Positions 22,029-33,151 of a stretch of DNA of 64,000 bases are shown one piece after another. This DNA comes from Candidatus Vondammii sp. HM_W22. GTDB taxonomy: Bacteria; Pseudomonadota; Gammaproteobacteria; Chromatiales; Chromatiaceae. How positions within the stretch are numbered: position 1 is the first letter of the stretch; each line of letters starts with the position of its first letter. The position numbers were made by a program, and so were the translations under genes. Below the pieces are notes generated by a model. That model was not told where the DNA came from, did no database searches, and saw nothing but the letters and a program-made list of their open reading frames with translations. The stretch spans positions 1 to 64,000 of the forward strand of contig NZ_CP099567.1 of the NCBI RefSeq assembly GCF_022530855.2, read 5' to 3'.

Positions 22029-22865
22029 ATGAATCGCTACACCGGCTTCAAGCTTCTAATCGTGGATGACCACGAGCACAATCTCTTCACCCTGAGAACC
22101 CTGCTGCAACAGCATATGGATATCGCCATCCTGGAGGCGATTTCCGGGCAGCAGGCACTGGACATCGCCTTGGGCGAACCGGGGATTGACCTGATCATCC
22201 TGGATGTCCAGATGCCGGAGATGGATGGCTTCCAAACGGCATCTATGCTGAAAATCAGAAAGCGAACACGTGATATCCCAACCATCTTCCTCACTGCCGC
22301 CTTCAAAACAGAAGAATTTCAGCAGAAGGGCTATGAAGTCGGGGCGGTGGATTATCTGCTCAAGCCGATCGATGACAACCAGCTAATCAACAAAATCAGC
22401 ACCTATTTCCGCCTGATCGAGAAAGAGCGGAAAATGAATTTGGTACTGGAACAGAAGGTGGCCGAGCGCACCGCCGAACTGGCCCGGGCCAGGCAGCATC
22501 TGGAAAATATCATCCACTATATGGGTGAAGCACTGTTGTTACTCAACCCGGATGGGATAATTACAGAGGTGAACCCGGCCTGTTGCCAAATGCTGAATTA
22601 TGCCGAGAAAGAGCTCATTGGCATGGCTATTGGTGATATATTCGAAGAGGAAGAGGACGATCAGGCAGGCGCCTTCATGGGAACTTGGCTGGAAGCACTG
22701 ATCAGGACCGGCGCCCTGAACAAGATAGAGGCGCGCTTTATCGCCAGCAGCGGTCAAAAGGTACCGATTCTCTTTTCACGCACCGCAGTGACAAATGAGA
22801 TGGGAAGCATCACCAATATAATCTGTATTGCCAAAAATATGACCGGCTATATCAGACAAAAGTAG
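22029..22865 (+). CDS. Response regulator with C-terminal PAS domain
   Basis: A 278-residue protein: receiver at 1-125 (IVDDH at 11-15, phospho-Asp59 in ILDVQMPEMDG, Lys near 112 in LLKPID), then a helical linker (about 128-157, KMNLVLEQKVAERTAELARA). A PAS sensor domain follows at about 158-275 (HYMGEALLLLNPDGIITEVN). There is no DNA-binding, cyclase or phosphodiesterase output, so the protein must act through a partner or by relaying signals. It directly follows the hybrid kinase. The short PAS end (NMTGYIRQK) looks like the N-terminal half of a longer sensor protein whose kinase or output part is missing; an early stop cannot be excluded. Confidence 0.85.
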   Translation: MNRYTGFKLLIVDDHEHNLFTLRTLLQQHMDIAILEAISGQQALDIALGEPGIDLIILDVQMPEMDGFQTASMLKIRKRTRDIPTIFLTAAFKTEEFQQKGYEVGAVDYLLKPIDDNQLINKISTYFRLIEKERKMNLVLEQKVAERTAELARARQHLENIIHYMGEALLLLNPDGIITEVNPACCQMLNYAEKELIGMAIGDIFEEEEDDQAGAFMGTWLEALIRTGALNKIEARFIASSGQKVPILFSRTAVTNEMGSITNIICIAKNMTGYIRQK

Positions 22866-22991
22866 ATTTTTTTGCTTTTACTGGAACTATTTATAAGAAG
22901 GTATGGTAATACGTCCTACCGCACATTTTTTTAACCAGCAACTGGATTTTGCCGTAGCAGGGTGCATCCTGAGCAGAGGCAGGAGTTAACA

Positions 22992-23336
22992 GTGAACGAC
23001 ACCACACAACAGAATGACGAAAACGAAAACACCGTTCTGACAGCCAATGCTCTCAAGGCGATGGCCCATCCACTGCGATGGAAGATTCTTTGCTCGCTCG
23101 GAGATTCCGAGCTCTCTGTGGGAGAGATCGTTGAGCGCACCGGCACATCCCAGAGCAATATCTCACAGCACCTTGAACAGCTACGGAACAAAAATATCGT
23201 TGTCTCCAGAAAAGAGGCCAACCGAATTTATTACCGGATTCGCAACGGCCAACTGCTGACTCTCATCAGCACCATGAGAACTGTGCTTTGCCCGGCCAAT
23301 CTCAATGATCGCTTCCCACCCCAAGACAACGACTGA
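22992..23336 (+). CDS. ArsR-family repressor with persulfide-sensor cysteine pair (BigR/SqrR-like)
   Basis: A 114-residue winged helix-turn-helix regulator (LKAMAHPLRWKILCSLGDSE, then SVGEIVERTGTSQSNISQHL and RIYYRIRNGQ). Two cysteines, Cys34 and Cys100, flank the DNA-binding core with a spacing of 66 residues. They sit in the same contexts (ILC-SL and VLC-PA) as the redox pair of the sulfide/persulfide-responsive repressors BigR and SqrR. The start is a GTG six bases after an AGGAG site, chosen over an in-frame GTG at 22962 that lacks one. Family assignment is firm. Persulfide sensing is inferred from the cysteine positions. Its targets are not evident; no sulfide oxidation gene is adjacent. 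Confidence 0.85.
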   Translation: MNDTTQQNDENENTVLTANALKAMAHPLRWKILCSLGDSELSVGEIVERTGTSQSNISQHLEQLRNKNIVVSRKEANRIYYRIRNGQLLTLISTMRTVLCPANLNDRFPPQDND

Positions 23337-23402
23337 CCCGGAAGCGAGGCGTTTCAGCCCTAATTCAGCTTGCCCAACCGGGGTTATATTGACGGTATAC
23401 GA

Positions 23403-24506
23403 ATGACACCTGCGCAATACTATCGGGAACAACTCCAACTCAATGAGATAACGGCAGATCCATCCCAGGCTGCTGCCATTGCAGCCCTTCAGACACTCTA
23501 CAACAGTCTGCTTCAGCGCCCGCCGCCTGCAAACAGAAAAAACGGGGTCCTTCCCAACCTTTTCCGTAGAAACAGGGTGTATGCCACGCCTGAAAAAGGG
23601 CTCTACATCTGGGGTGGCGTTGGCAGGGGCAAAAGCTGGCTGGCAGACATCTTCTACAACCTGCTCCCTTTTGAAGAGAAACTCCGCATCCACTTCCACC
23701 AATTCATGAGAGAGATTCATCAGGAGCTTACCTCCCTCAGTGGAGAGAAGGAGCCTCTGGATAAGGTGGCAGAAAATCTGGCAGAAAGAACCAGGGTCCT
23801 CTGCCTGGATGAGTTCATTGTCACGGATATCGGCGATGCAATGATCATTACCCGGCTGCTAAAAGCTATTTTCAGCCATGGTATCATCCTGGTAACCAGC
23901 TCCAATACTCAGCCCCAGGAGCTGTATAAAGATGGGCTGCAGCGGGCCAGCTTTCTACCGGCTATCGAACTGTTGAAACAGCATACCCGGATTCTGAAAC
24001 TCGATGCCGGCACCGACTACCGGCTGCGCTATCTGGAACAAGCGACGGTTTATCACACACCCTTGAGTCCTGAAGTGGATTTGAAGCTACTGGAAGAGTT
24101 CAGTCAGCTTGCACAAAAACAGGAGCATACGGTGGAATCCATCCACGTATTTGGCCGCGATATCCCTGTGAAACACCTAGCTGATGATGTTATCTGGTTC
24201 GACTTCATTGCCCTCTGCGGCCCACCCCGCAGCCAGGCTGACTACCTTGAATTGTCGCGTTGTTTCCACACTGTGCTGATATCCGATATCCCGGTATTGG
24301 GTCCCTCGATGGATGATGCAACTCGCCGTTTTCTCTATCTGGTTGACGAATTCTATGATCGGGGGGTAAAACTGATCATCAGCGCAGCCGAGCCACCGGA
24401 ATCCCTTTACCAGGGGGAGCGATTGGCATTTGATTTCCAGCGAGCATCGAGTAGATTAAGGGAGATGCAGTCCAAGGCTTACCTGTCTGGAGAGCACAAG
24501 TCTTGA
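23403..24506 (+). CDS. zapE: AFG1-family ATPase ZapE
   Basis: Cell-division-associated P-loop ATPase of the AFG1 family; in E. coli ZapE acts on the Z-ring under stress. The product is 367 residues from ATG 23403. It shows the family signature GLYIWGGVGRGKSWLADIFY (Walker A), Walker B VLCLDEFIVTDIGDAMI, and the downstream VTSSNTQPQELYKDGLQRAS. An in-frame TTG eleven codons upstream is less likely because family proteins begin near MTPAQYYREQL. It stands alone between the ArsR gene and slyX. Confidence 0.92.
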   Translation: MTPAQYYREQLQLNEITADPSQAAAIAALQTLYNSLLQRPPPANRKNGVLPNLFRRNRVYATPEKGLYIWGGVGRGKSWLADIFYNLLPFEEKLRIHFHQFMREIHQELTSLSGEKEPLDKVAENLAERTRVLCLDEFIVTDIGDAMIITRLLKAIFSHGIILVTSSNTQPQELYKDGLQRASFLPAIELLKQHTRILKLDAGTDYRLRYLEQATVYHTPLSPEVDLKLLEEFSQLAQKQEHTVESIHVFGRDIPVKHLADDVIWFDFIALCGPPRSQADYLELSRCFHTVLISDIPVLGPSMDDATRRFLYLVDEFYDRGVKLIISAAEPPESLYQGERLAFDFQRASSRLREMQSKAYLSGEHKS

Positions 24507-24620
24507 CCGGAAATCGGGATAAATGGGCGGAGTGAACTCTCTATGCCCTTTATGCAAACATCTGCACGGAATCATTAAGCAGCTATAAAATATACCGAAC
24601 AATACAGACAGGATCGAATT

Positions 24621-24821
24621 TTGGAAAAAGAACTTATTGATCTACAAACCCGTGTGGCCTTTCAGGAAGATGCTATTCAGCAACTGAACCTCACCATGGT
24701 CCATCAACAAAATATCATCGATGTGCTGCAGCGAGGTTTCTTGGAGTTGCGTCAGCAGATCCAGGCACTGACACCTCCAGATGCGCCGGAAACTACAGAC
24801 GAGGCACCACCGCACTACTGA
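24621..24821 (+). CDS. slyX: SlyX family protein
   Basis: A 66-residue coiled-coil protein of unknown biochemical role, conserved across gammaproteobacteria. The heptad pattern LIDLQTRVAFQEDAIQQLN and the terminal PPHY are typical. It starts at TTG, with an AGGAT ribosome binding site just upstream; length and composition fit SlyX well. Confidence 0.85.
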   Translation: MEKELIDLQTRVAFQEDAIQQLNLTMVHQQNIIDVLQRGFLELRQQIQALTPPDAPETTDEAPPHY

Positions 24822-24954
24822 CTTTTAGCCTGTGGTAGTCAGTAAATTCTCAATGTACCGTGCAGACTTACAAAGCAGGTAGGCGATGCCGCACAGGCCT
24901 TTGAGAACTTACGATGCTCATACAATCAATATTAACGATTTCAGTAATCGCTCT

Positions 24955-26025
24955 TTAGGCCGACTTGTGATATGTCACACTCTGCTCATGCACGGCATCC
25001 ACCAGCACAGCGGCGCGATCAGGATCAACATCGAGGTGAATACCATGCCCCAGATTGAATACATGCCCCGGGCCGTCACCATAACTGGCAAGCACTCTGC
25101 CCACCTCGTCGCGTATACGTTCAGGTGATGAATAGAGAACACAGGGATCCAGATTACCTTGCAGTGCCACCTTGCCCTGAACTCTGATCCGAGCATCCGC
25201 CAAATCGGTAGTCCAATCGACGCCCAAAGCATCACAGCCGGTTTCAGCCATCCGGTCAAGCCACTGACCGCCACCTTTGGTAAACAGGATCACGGGAACT
25301 TTCCGCCCTTCATTCTCCCGTACCAAACCGTTGATAATGCGCTGCATATAGGCCAGTGAGAAAAGCTTGTACTCTCTGGGACTGAGCACACCGCCCCAGG
25401 TGTCGAAGATCATCGCCGCCTGGGCGCCGGCAGCGATCTGAGCATTGAGATAGGAGATAACGGATTCCGCCACCTTACCCAGCAATTCATGCATCACCTC
25501 CGGCTGCTCGAAGATCATCCCCTTGACCCGAGCAAAGTTCTTGGTGCTGCCGTCCTCGACCATGTAGGTCGCCAATGTCCAGGGACTGCCTGAGAATCCA
25601 ATCAGAGGTACGCGGCCATCCAGCTCCCGGCGAATAGTCCGGACGGCATCCATGACATAGCCAAGCTCCTGTTCAGGATCGGGAATACCAATGGCCTTGA
25701 CTGCTGCCGCATCTCTGATCGGACGCTCAAATTTTGGACCTTCACCTTCAGTAAAGTAGAGCCCCAAACCCATGGCATCCGGAATGGTCAAAATATCTGA
25801 GAACAGAATAGCACCATCCAGTGGGAAGCGCTCCAGGGGCTGAATCGTCACCTCACAGGCCAGCTCCGGATTTTTGCAGAGATCCATGAAACTACCCGCT
25901 TTGGCCCGAGTTGCCCGGTATTCCGGCAGATAGCGTCCAGCCTGGCGCATCATCCAGACCGGGGTCATATCCACCGGCTCGCGGAGCAGGGCGCGCAATA
26001 GACGATCATTCTTCAGGCTGGACAC
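24955..26025 (-). CDS. hemE: Uroporphyrinogen decarboxylase
   Basis: Decarboxylates the four acetate side chains of uroporphyrinogen III to give coproporphyrinogen in heme synthesis. At 356 residues it is full length. The N-terminal catalytic motif [16 protein letters not shown] is at about 22-37, followed by [15 protein letters not shown] with the essential Asp, [14 protein letters not shown], and [13 protein letters not shown] near the end. It lies 31 bases after gltD on the same strand; gltB-gltD-hemE is a recurring order in gammaproteobacteria. Confidence 0.97.
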   Translation of the reverse strand: MSSLKNDRLLRALLREPVDMTPVWMMRQAGRYLPEYRATRAKAGSFMDLCKNPELACEVTIQPLERFPLDGAILFSDILTIPDAMGLGLYFTEGEGPKFERPIRDAAAVKAIGIPDPEQELGYVMDAVRTIRRELDGRVPLIGFSGSPWTLATYMVEDGSTKNFARVKGMIFEQPEVMHELLGKVAESVISYLNAQIAAGAQAAMIFDTWGGVLSPREYKLFSLAYMQRIINGLVRENEGRKVPVILFTKGGGQWLDRMAETGCDALGVDWTTDLADARIRVQGKVALQGNLDPCVLYSSPERIRDEVGRVLASYGDGPGHVFNLGHGIHLDVDPDRAAVLVDAVHEQSVTYHKSA

Positions 26026-26056
26026 AAATCTTTTCCTTTTCGGTTTAGCAATAGTG

Positions 26057-27511
26057 TTAGCGAGGGAGTTCAGAGTTTACCATCAGATACTCATCTACTG
26101 CCCTGGCGCATTGGCGACCCTCACGAATGGCCCAGACCACTAGGGACTGACCACGCCGCATATCGCCGGCTGTGAAGATCCCATAGTTAGAGGTTTTGTA
26201 GGCATTTTTTCCTTCGGTGGCGCTTTTGACATTACCACGATCGTCAAATTCCACACCCAGCTCTTCCAGCATGCCCTCGTGAACAGGATGGACGAAACCC
26301 ATTGCCAGCGTCACCAGATCAGCCTTGAGTTCAAACCCAGAGCCCTCAATCTCGGACATCTGCCAATTGCCGCCCTGGTCCTTGTTCCATTCGACTTTGA
26401 TGCAGCTAATAGCTTTGATACTACCATTACCATCATCAATGAACTCTTTAGTTGCCACACACCACATCCGCTCACACCCCTCTTCCTGGGAGGTGGAGGT
26501 GCGCATTTTGTTTGGCCAATAAGGCCAGACTGTCCCTTTCTCCTCTTTTTCCGGCGGCTGGGGCATGATCTCCAACTGGGTAATTGATGCCGCGCCATGA
26601 CGGCTGGAGGTACCTATGCAATCAGATCCTGTATCACCACCACCGATCACCACCACATGCTTATCGGTTGCGGAGATAAACTGATCCGAAGGAACATGGT
26701 CGCCCTGTACCCGGTGGCTATTGGCACGCAAAAACTCCATGGCAAAATGGACACTGTTGAGTTCACGGCCAGGTATCGGCAGATCGCGGGACTTCTCAGA
26801 TCCTCCTGCCAATACCACTGCGTCATACTCATCAATCAGTGTTTTTGCTGGGATATCCACGCCAACATGGGCATTGACCCGGAATCGAACGCCTTCTGCC
26901 TGCATCTGGGCCATACGCCGATCGATCACTTTTTTGTCCAGTTTAAAATCGGGAATGCCATATCTAAGCAGGCCGCCAACACGATTTTGACGCTCAAAAA
27001 CTGCAACCCCATGACCGGCACGGGCCAGTTGTTGCGCGCAAGCTAAGCCTGCAGGACCAGAGCCGACAACTGCGACACGCTTCCCGCTTTTATGTTTGGC
27101 CACCTGAGGCTGTACCCACCCCTCATCCCATGCCTTTTCAACGATGGAGAGTTCAATCGTCTTGATGGTCACAGGTTCATTGAGCAGATTAAGCGTACAT
27201 GCCTCCTGACAGGGAGCCGGGCAGATACGGCCGGTGAACTCTGGGAAATTATTAGTGGAGTGCAGCATATCTACCGCTTCCCGCCACTCACCACGGTAAA
27301 CCATGTCATTCCAATCCGGTATCAGATTGTCCACCGGGCAGCCACTATGGCAAAAAGGGATGCCGCAATCCATACAACGGGCACCCTGCAGACCCAACTC
27401 CTCATCTGCCAGATCGATGGCAAACTCATGAAAGTGAGTTATGCGATCAGCCACTGGAGCATAACTGCGGTCCTGACGCGGATACTCCATGAAACCTGTT
27501 GGCTTACCCAT
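26057..27511 (-). CDS. gltD: Glutamate synthase (NADPH) small subunit
   Basis: Electron-input subunit of GOGAT. It passes electrons from NAD(P)H through FAD and iron-sulfur clusters to GltB. At 484 residues it has the N-terminal cysteine clusters [17 protein letters not shown] and [12 protein letters not shown], the FAD site [18 protein letters not shown], the NADPH site [17 protein letters not shown] and the terminal [17 protein letters not shown]. The ATG at 27511 lies inside the end of gltB (8-base overlap), implying translational coupling. An alternative TTG two codons upstream is less likely. Confidence 0.96.
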   Translation of the reverse strand: MGKPTGFMEYPRQDRSYAPVADRITHFHEFAIDLADEELGLQGARCMDCGIPFCHSGCPVDNLIPDWNDMVYRGEWREAVDMLHSTNNFPEFTGRICPAPCQEACTLNLLNEPVTIKTIELSIVEKAWDEGWVQPQVAKHKSGKRVAVVGSGPAGLACAQQLARAGHGVAVFERQNRVGGLLRYGIPDFKLDKKVIDRRMAQMQAEGVRFRVNAHVGVDIPAKTLIDEYDAVVLAGGSEKSRDLPIPGRELNSVHFAMEFLRANSHRVQGDHVPSDQFISATDKHVVVIGGGDTGSDCIGTSSRHGAASITQLEIMPQPPEKEEKGTVWPYWPNKMRTSTSQEEGCERMWCVATKEFIDDGNGSIKAISCIKVEWNKDQGGNWQMSEIEGSGFELKADLVTLAMGFVHPVHEGMLEELGVEFDDRGNVKSATEGKNAYKTSNYGIFTAGDMRRGQSLVVWAIREGRQCARAVDEYLMVNSELPR

Positions 27512-30500
27512 AATCAATTATCCCCTTGACTGCTGCTTCACTGCCCGCAGGCTTCTGTTCCGCCTGAAGCTCTTTCAAAGCACGGTGGTAGTCGACAGGC
27601 ATAACCTTGACAAATTTTGGCAGATATTTGCTCCAGTTGTCGAGTATCTTCCAAGCCACCTCACTGTTGGTGTAGTGCAGATGGTTTTCAATCAGCTGTT
27701 TCAGACGAATGGCGTCAAACCGGGTCATATCATGGCTGACATCCACCCGGCCCTTGGTCTCCAGATCACCGCCCTGATGGTCCAGCGCTTCCAGCACATC
27801 GTCCTCTTCCTGAATAGGCTCCAAACTCACCATCGAGAGATTACAGCGTTGGGCAAAACCGCCTTCCTCATCCAATACATAGGCGATACCGCCGGACATA
27901 CCAGCGGCAAAATTGCGCCCGGTGGTGCCGAGACAGACCATGATGCCACCGGTCATATATTCACAGCCGTGATCACCAACACCCTCGACCACTGCACTAG
28001 CACCTGAGTTGCGCACACAGAAACGCTCACCGGCAACGCCACGGAAATAGCATTCACCACTGATGGCACCATAGAGCACGGTGTTACCGACAATGATGTT
28101 ATCCTCGGCCTTGGCGATGCCCGTCTCTTCCGGTGGGTATATTACCAGTCGGCCGCCCGAGAGCCCTTTGCCGGCGTAGTCGTTACCTTCACCCGCCAGT
28201 TCGAGGGTGATCCCGTTGGCCGTCCAGGCACCAAAAGATTGTCCAGCAGTGCCTTTCACTTTGATGTGAATGGTGTCATCCGGCAGTCCGGCATGGCCGT
28301 ATTTCTCAACCAGACGCCCGGAAAGCATGGTACCGAAGGTACGGTTATAGTTGTGAATATCGATATCGATATTCACCGCTTCCCCATTATCGATCGCCGG
28401 TTTGGCTTGTTCGATCAACTGGTGGTCGATGGCTTTGTCCAGGCCATGGTCTTGAGCCCCGGCGTTATAGATGGAGACGCCTTCTTCGGCTACCGGTTTG
28501 GTCAGTATGCGAGAGAAATCAAGCCCCTGGGCCTTCCAATGATTGACCGCCTTACGCATATCCAGGCGATCCATCTGGCCAATCATTTCATCAAAATTAC
28601 GGAAACCCAGTTTCGCCATCAATTGGCGAACCTCCTCCGCAACAAAGAAGAAGTAGTTGATCACATGCTCCGGCTTACCGGTAAAGCGTTTGCGTAACTC
28701 CGGGTCCTGGGTGGCCACACCAACCGGGCAGGTATTAAGATGGCATTTGCGCATCATGATGCAACCTTCGACAATCAATGGCGCTGTGGCAAAGCCAAAT
28801 TCGTCAGCACCCAGCAGAGCGCCCACAATCACGTCGCGCCCAGTGCGCAAACCACCATCCACCTGAACCGCAATTCGGCCGCGCAGCTTATTCAGCACCA
28901 GTGTCTGATGAGTTTCTGCCAGCCCTATCTCCCATGAGGAACCGGCGTGCTTCAGTGATGTAAGCGGGCTGGCGCCGGTACCACCATCGTACCCCGAGAT
29001 AGTCACATGATCGGCATGCGCCTTGGAGACACCTGCCGCCACTGTGCCCACGCCCACTTCCGATACCAACTTGACCGAAATGCGTGATTTAGGCTGCACG
29101 TTTTTCAGGTCGTGAATCAGTTGGGCCAGATCCTCGATCGAGTAGATATCATGATGAGGCGGTGGTGAAATCAGACTCACACCCGGCGTAGAGTGGCGCA
29201 CCCGTGCAATCTGGGCGTTCACTTTGTGACCTGGCAACTGACCGCCTTCACCTGGCTTGGCACCCTGGGCCATTTTAATCTGAATATCGTCCGAGTTTAC
29301 TAGGTATTCCGTGGTCACGCCGAAGCGTCCGGACGCCACTTGTTTGATAGCCGACCGTTCCGGATTGCGGCTGCCGTCTGCAAGCGGTTTAAATCGCTCC
29401 GGCTCTTCACCCCCTTCACCGGTATTCGACTTGCCGCCCAGCCGATTCATGGCAATCGCCATCGTCGAGTGAGCTTCATATGAGATCGAGCCGAAAGACA
29501 TGGCACCTGTTGCAAACCGCTTCACAATCTCCTTGGCAGGCTCCACCTCATCCAGTGGCACCGGCTGATCGGCCATCTTGAAATCGAACAGGCCACGGAA
29601 AGTCAGCAGCCTCTCCTCCTGCTCGTTGATCTCCCGGGAAAACTGTTCATAGGTGCTCGAGTCATTGGCACGTGTCGCATGTTGCAGCTTGGCAATGGTA
29701 TCCGGAGTCCAGACATGATCTTCGCCCCGCAGCCGGTATGCGTAATCGCCACCCACATCAAGGTGCTTGTTATAGATCGGGTTATTGCCATAGGCATTGG
29801 CATGCCAGAGCACCGCTTCCTCCGCAATACCGTCAAGTCCGGCCCCTTCTACCGTGGTGGCGGTGCCCGTGAAGTATTTCTCCACAAAGGCTGAAGTCAG
29901 CCCGACAATGTCGAAAATCTGCGCGCCACAGTAAGAGTGATAAGTGGAGATTCCCATCTTCGACATCACCTTCTTCAGGCCCTTGCCCAGGGCCTTGATA
30001 TAGCGTTTCTGGGCCGCATCAAAGCTGAGCTCTTCAGGCAATCTGGGCAGCATCGCCTGGATGGTATCGAATGCCAGGTAAGGATTGATCGCCTCTGCAC
30101 CGTAGCCGGCTAGCGTTGCAAAATGGTGGATTTCAAGTGCTGCGCCAGTTTCTACTACCAGACCTGATTCAGTCCGCAACCCCTTGCGGATCAGATGGTG
30201 GTGAACAGCAGAAGTGGCCAACAGCGCGGGGATCGCAATATTGTCGGCATCCATCCTGCGGTCAGAGAGTGTCAGAATATTGAAGCCCTCCAATACCGCC
30301 CTCTCGGCTGCCGCGCAAAGTGCTTCAAGTGCTGCGCCCATGCCTGCAGCGCCCCGCTCTGCCAAGAAGCAGATACTGAGCGTACGGGTCTTGAATGCCC
30401 CATTCGTCTGATCTTCGATATTGCGAATACGCTCCAGATCGGTATTGGTCAATATCGGCTGGCAGACCTCGAGCCGCATCGCCAGTTCATCCTGACCAAG

Positions 30501-32165
30501 ACCCAGCAGGTTAGGGCGCGGGCCGATGAAAGAGACCAGAGACATCACAATCTCTTCGCGTATCGGATCGATGGGCGGATTCGTTACCTGGGCAAAATTC
30601 TGCTTGAAGTAGTTGGAAAGATGCCTGGCACGGCTTGAAAGTACCGCAGGCGGGTTATCCGCTCCCATGGAGCCGGTCGCCTCCTGACCCGTGAGAACCA
30701 TGGGTGTGAGCAGGAACTTCAGGTCTTCCTGAGAATAACCGAAAGCCTGCTGTGCATCTAGCAGGGTGTCTGCATCCGGCGACATCGAGCTGACCACCTC
30801 GGGCAACTGATCAAGGCGTATCTGGGTTTTGTCCAGCCACTGCTGATAGTCGTAGGATGAGGCAAGCCGCTCTTTGATCTCCGCATCATCGATAATACGG
30901 CCCTCTTCCATATCGATCAGAAACATCTTGCCCGGTTGCAGCCGCCATTTCTTGACGATCTTCTCTTCCGGTATGTCCAGCACCCCCATCTCCGACGCCA
31001 TCACCACCAGACCATCATCGGTGATCAGGTAACGGGCGGGGCGCAGGCCGTTGCGATCCAGGGTAGCGCCAATCTGACGGCCATCGGTAAATGCGACGGC
31101 AGCAGGGCCATCCCAGGGCTCCATCAAAGCCGCGTGATACTCATAGAAAGCACAACGCTTCTCATCCATCAATGGATTACCAGACCAGGCTTCAGGAATA
31201 AGCATCATCATGGCGTGAGCCAATGAGTAGCCGCCCTGAACCAGGAGCTCGAGTGCATTATCAAAGCAGGCTGAATCAGATTGGCCTTCCGGTATCAGTG
31301 GCCAGACTTTCTCCAGATCCGCATCGAGAACCTCAGATGCCATGGACTGCTTACGGGCGGCCATCCAGTTGACATTGCCACGCATGGTATTGATCTCGCC
31401 ATTATGCGCGATCATGCGGAACGGATGAGCTAGATCCCAAGTGGGAAAGGTATTGGTGGAGAAGCGCTGATGCACCAGCGCCAAAGCGGAGGTGACACGC
31501 TTATCACACAGATCGGGAAAATACTCCCCCACCTGATCCGACAACAACATCCCTTTGTAGGTAATAGTCCGGGAGGAGAAAGAGGTGAAGTAGAAAGAGG
31601 CTTTACCCTCCCCCTCCATCGCCGATTCACGAATCACATTCTCGATCTGTTTACGAATGACAAACAGCTTGCGCTCAAATGCATTCTGATCGGTTCGATT
31701 GTTACCATTGCCAACAAATATCTGACTAATCACCGGCTCAGTAGGCTTCACACTATCACCCAGCCCCTGATTATTCACCGGTACATCACGCCAACCGAGG
31801 ACGATCTGCCCTTCCTCTTCAACGAAACGGCCAATAATTGCTAGCGCCTCGGCCCTGGCGGCAGAGTCACGCGGTAAAAATAGCAATCCGACAGCATACT
31901 TTCCCGCCTCAGGAAGCTTGAAATCAACCACACCGCGGAAAAATTTATCCGGTATCTGCAACAGAATACCTGCGCCATCACCCGCACGCGGATCCGCACC
32001 CACGGCACCACGGTGAGTCAATCGATTGAGGATCTCCAAACCCTGCTCGACGATCTTATGGCTCTTATGCCCCTTGATATTAGCGACAAATCCGACGCCA
32101 CAGGCATCATGTTCGTTACGGGGATCGTACAATCCCTGCTTCGCTGGCAAAGCCCCTTGGCCCAT
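27504..32165 (-). CDS. gltB: Glutamate synthase (NADPH) large subunit
   Basis: Makes glutamate from glutamine and 2-oxoglutarate. The amidotransferase domain needs an N-terminal Cys after propeptide removal; [10 protein letters not shown] places it at Cys22 with the ATG at 32165 (1553 residues). That start has a GAGG site seven bases upstream and gives a short propeptide; in-frame ATGs at 32177 and 32237 would lengthen it. A central domain, the FMN-binding synthase domain ([32 protein letters not shown]), the 3Fe-4S cysteines ([20 protein letters not shown]) and the C-terminal beta-helix of repeated glycines ([20 protein letters not shown]) are all present. It is intact. Confidence 0.97.
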   Translation of the reverse strand: MGQGALPAKQGLYDPRNEHDACGVGFVANIKGHKSHKIVEQGLEILNRLTHRGAVGADPRAGDGAGILLQIPDKFFRGVVDFKLPEAGKYAVGLLFLPRDSAARAEALAIIGRFVEEEGQIVLGWRDVPVNNQGLGDSVKPTEPVISQIFVGNGNNRTDQNAFERKLFVIRKQIENVIRESAMEGEGKASFYFTSFSSRTITYKGMLLSDQVGEYFPDLCDKRVTSALALVHQRFSTNTFPTWDLAHPFRMIAHNGEINTMRGNVNWMAARKQSMASEVLDADLEKVWPLIPEGQSDSACFDNALELLVQGGYSLAHAMMMLIPEAWSGNPLMDEKRCAFYEYHAALMEPWDGPAAVAFTDGRQIGATLDRNGLRPARYLITDDGLVVMASEMGVLDIPEEKIVKKWRLQPGKMFLIDMEEGRIIDDAEIKERLASSYDYQQWLDKTQIRLDQLPEVVSSMSPDADTLLDAQQAFGYSQEDLKFLLTPMVLTGQEATGSMGADNPPAVLSSRARHLSNYFKQNFAQVTNPPIDPIREEIVMSLVSFIGPRPNLLGLGQDELAMRLEVCQPILTNTDLERIRNIEDQTNGAFKTRTLSICFLAERGAAGMGAALEALCAAAERAVLEGFNILTLSDRRMDADNIAIPALLATSAVHHHLIRKGLRTESGLVVETGAALEIHHFATLAGYGAEAINPYLAFDTIQAMLPRLPEELSFDAAQKRYIKALGKGLKKVMSKMGISTYHSYCGAQIFDIVGLTSAFVEKYFTGTATTVEGAGLDGIAEEAVLWHANAYGNNPIYNKHLDVGGDYAYRLRGEDHVWTPDTIAKLQHATRANDSSTYEQFSREINEQEERLLTFRGLFDFKMADQPVPLDEVEPAKEIVKRFATGAMSFGSISYEAHSTMAIAMNRLGGKSNTGEGGEEPERFKPLADGSRNPERSAIKQVASGRFGVTTEYLVNSDDIQIKMAQGAKPGEGGQLPGHKVNAQIARVRHSTPGVSLISPPPHHDIYSIEDLAQLIHDLKNVQPKSRISVKLVSEVGVGTVAAGVSKAHADHVTISGYDGGTGASPLTSLKHAGSSWEIGLAETHQTLVLNKLRGRIAVQVDGGLRTGRDVIVGALLGADEFGFATAPLIVEGCIMMRKCHLNTCPVGVATQDPELRKRFTGKPEHVINYFFFVAEEVRQLMAKLGFRNFDEMIGQMDRLDMRKAVNHWKAQGLDFSRILTKPVAEEGVSIYNAGAQDHGLDKAIDHQLIEQAKPAIDNGEAVNIDIDIHNYNRTFGTMLSGRLVEKYGHAGLPDDTIHIKVKGTAGQSFGAWTANGITLELAGEGNDYAGKGLSGGRLVIYPPEETGIAKAEDNIIVGNTVLYGAISGECYFRGVAGERFCVRNSGASAVVEGVGDHGCEYMTGGIMVCLGTTGRNFAAGMSGGIAYVLDEEGGFAQRCNLSMVSLEPIQEEDDVLEALDHQGGDLETKGRVDVSHDMTRFDAIRLKQLIENHLHYTNSEVAWKILDNWSKYLPKFVKVMPVDYHRALKELQAEQKPAGSEAAVKGIIDYG

Positions 32166-32349
32166 CGTAAACCTCATTTCTTCGGGGCAGAAAACAGCCT
32201 GAGGCTGTCTCTTGCCCACATAAACAGCGGACGTCACATTTCAGAAAATACGTATCTAGTTATTCGCCCCGAAATAGCCAATTTTCGCCGAAACTCGGAT
32301 AAATCAGCCGAACAGAACTCTGCAGGATAATGGAGATCAGTCTATCAGG

Positions 32350-33119
32350 CTAGTTTTTTGACTCTATCAACCACATAAAATAGAAATTTATTTCATTTTG
32401 GGGACCACACAGCAATCTCGCCGTGCCGCTATTTTCAAAAGGGCAATAAAAGGCTCTCTGCCGCACAAATTTAACGACCCTTGATAATTGCTGAACCGAT
32501 TCAAAAGGCCTGGGCCAGACATCATTGCGGCATACAGCGCCAAGCAAACCGGCTACCGCTTTCACCACCGTTTTCCGATCAACATAAACACCGGGCACAA
32601 CAGAGTACCTGGGCCTGCCTCTCCGCCTTAAAACAGGCCGCCTCCCTGGTAAGCTTGTGACGCTGGATAAATGCCTAGGCAGCCTAAACCCTATTAATTG
32701 CAGCGTATAGACTGCCGGGTCGCGACTCAACAGCCACGCTTCCCGATGAAAACTCTCCCCCTTAGCATGAATAGTGCGACAAGAGTCTCCCCCGGCAAAA
32801 GATACGCATTGTTAATGGCAGCCACCGCAAGCCACCTCTGGCTTTTCAGGCATCAAGATGATCCATCAAATGATCGAAAATCTGGCTGTTATCAGACACA
32901 TCCAAACAATCTAACAATAGGGAAAAGAATCTATTAGGTTGCAGCATTGGATGCTGCATCAATCAATACATTAAACCGACCACTCTTCTCTGCGCCGCCA
33001 GGAGCGCGAATACGCAAGATGCGGTCACTGTTATCCGTCATGTGCCTAACCAAATCCAGACGCGGTGGCAGTTCTGGTGTAGATAGAGAACCGAGGCAAA
33101 CCCTAACCCTCTCTATCAA
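32350..33119 (-). pseudogene. Degraded damX-like SPOR-domain gene
   Basis: The space between aroB and gltB usually holds damX, a division-site protein with an N-terminal ATPase-like part and a C-terminal peptidoglycan-binding SPOR domain. The minus strand here encodes a recognisable SPOR region: GESFHREAWLLSRDPAVYTL, QLIGF, GRPRYSVVPGVYVDRKTVVK and WPRPFESVQQLSR. It is damaged in the middle (RLPRHLSSVTSLPGRRP, where a frameshift appears to replace the usual loop) and has a non-family tail. Upstream, a second open stretch (RLDLVRHMTDNSDRILRIRA) is not recognisable and the ATPase part is missing. No intact start exists. SPOR identity is by pattern; the damX label rests on position. Confidence 0.6.
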
Positions 33120-33151
33120 CCTGCCTTAAACTGACGCTCTCCATCTCTTGT

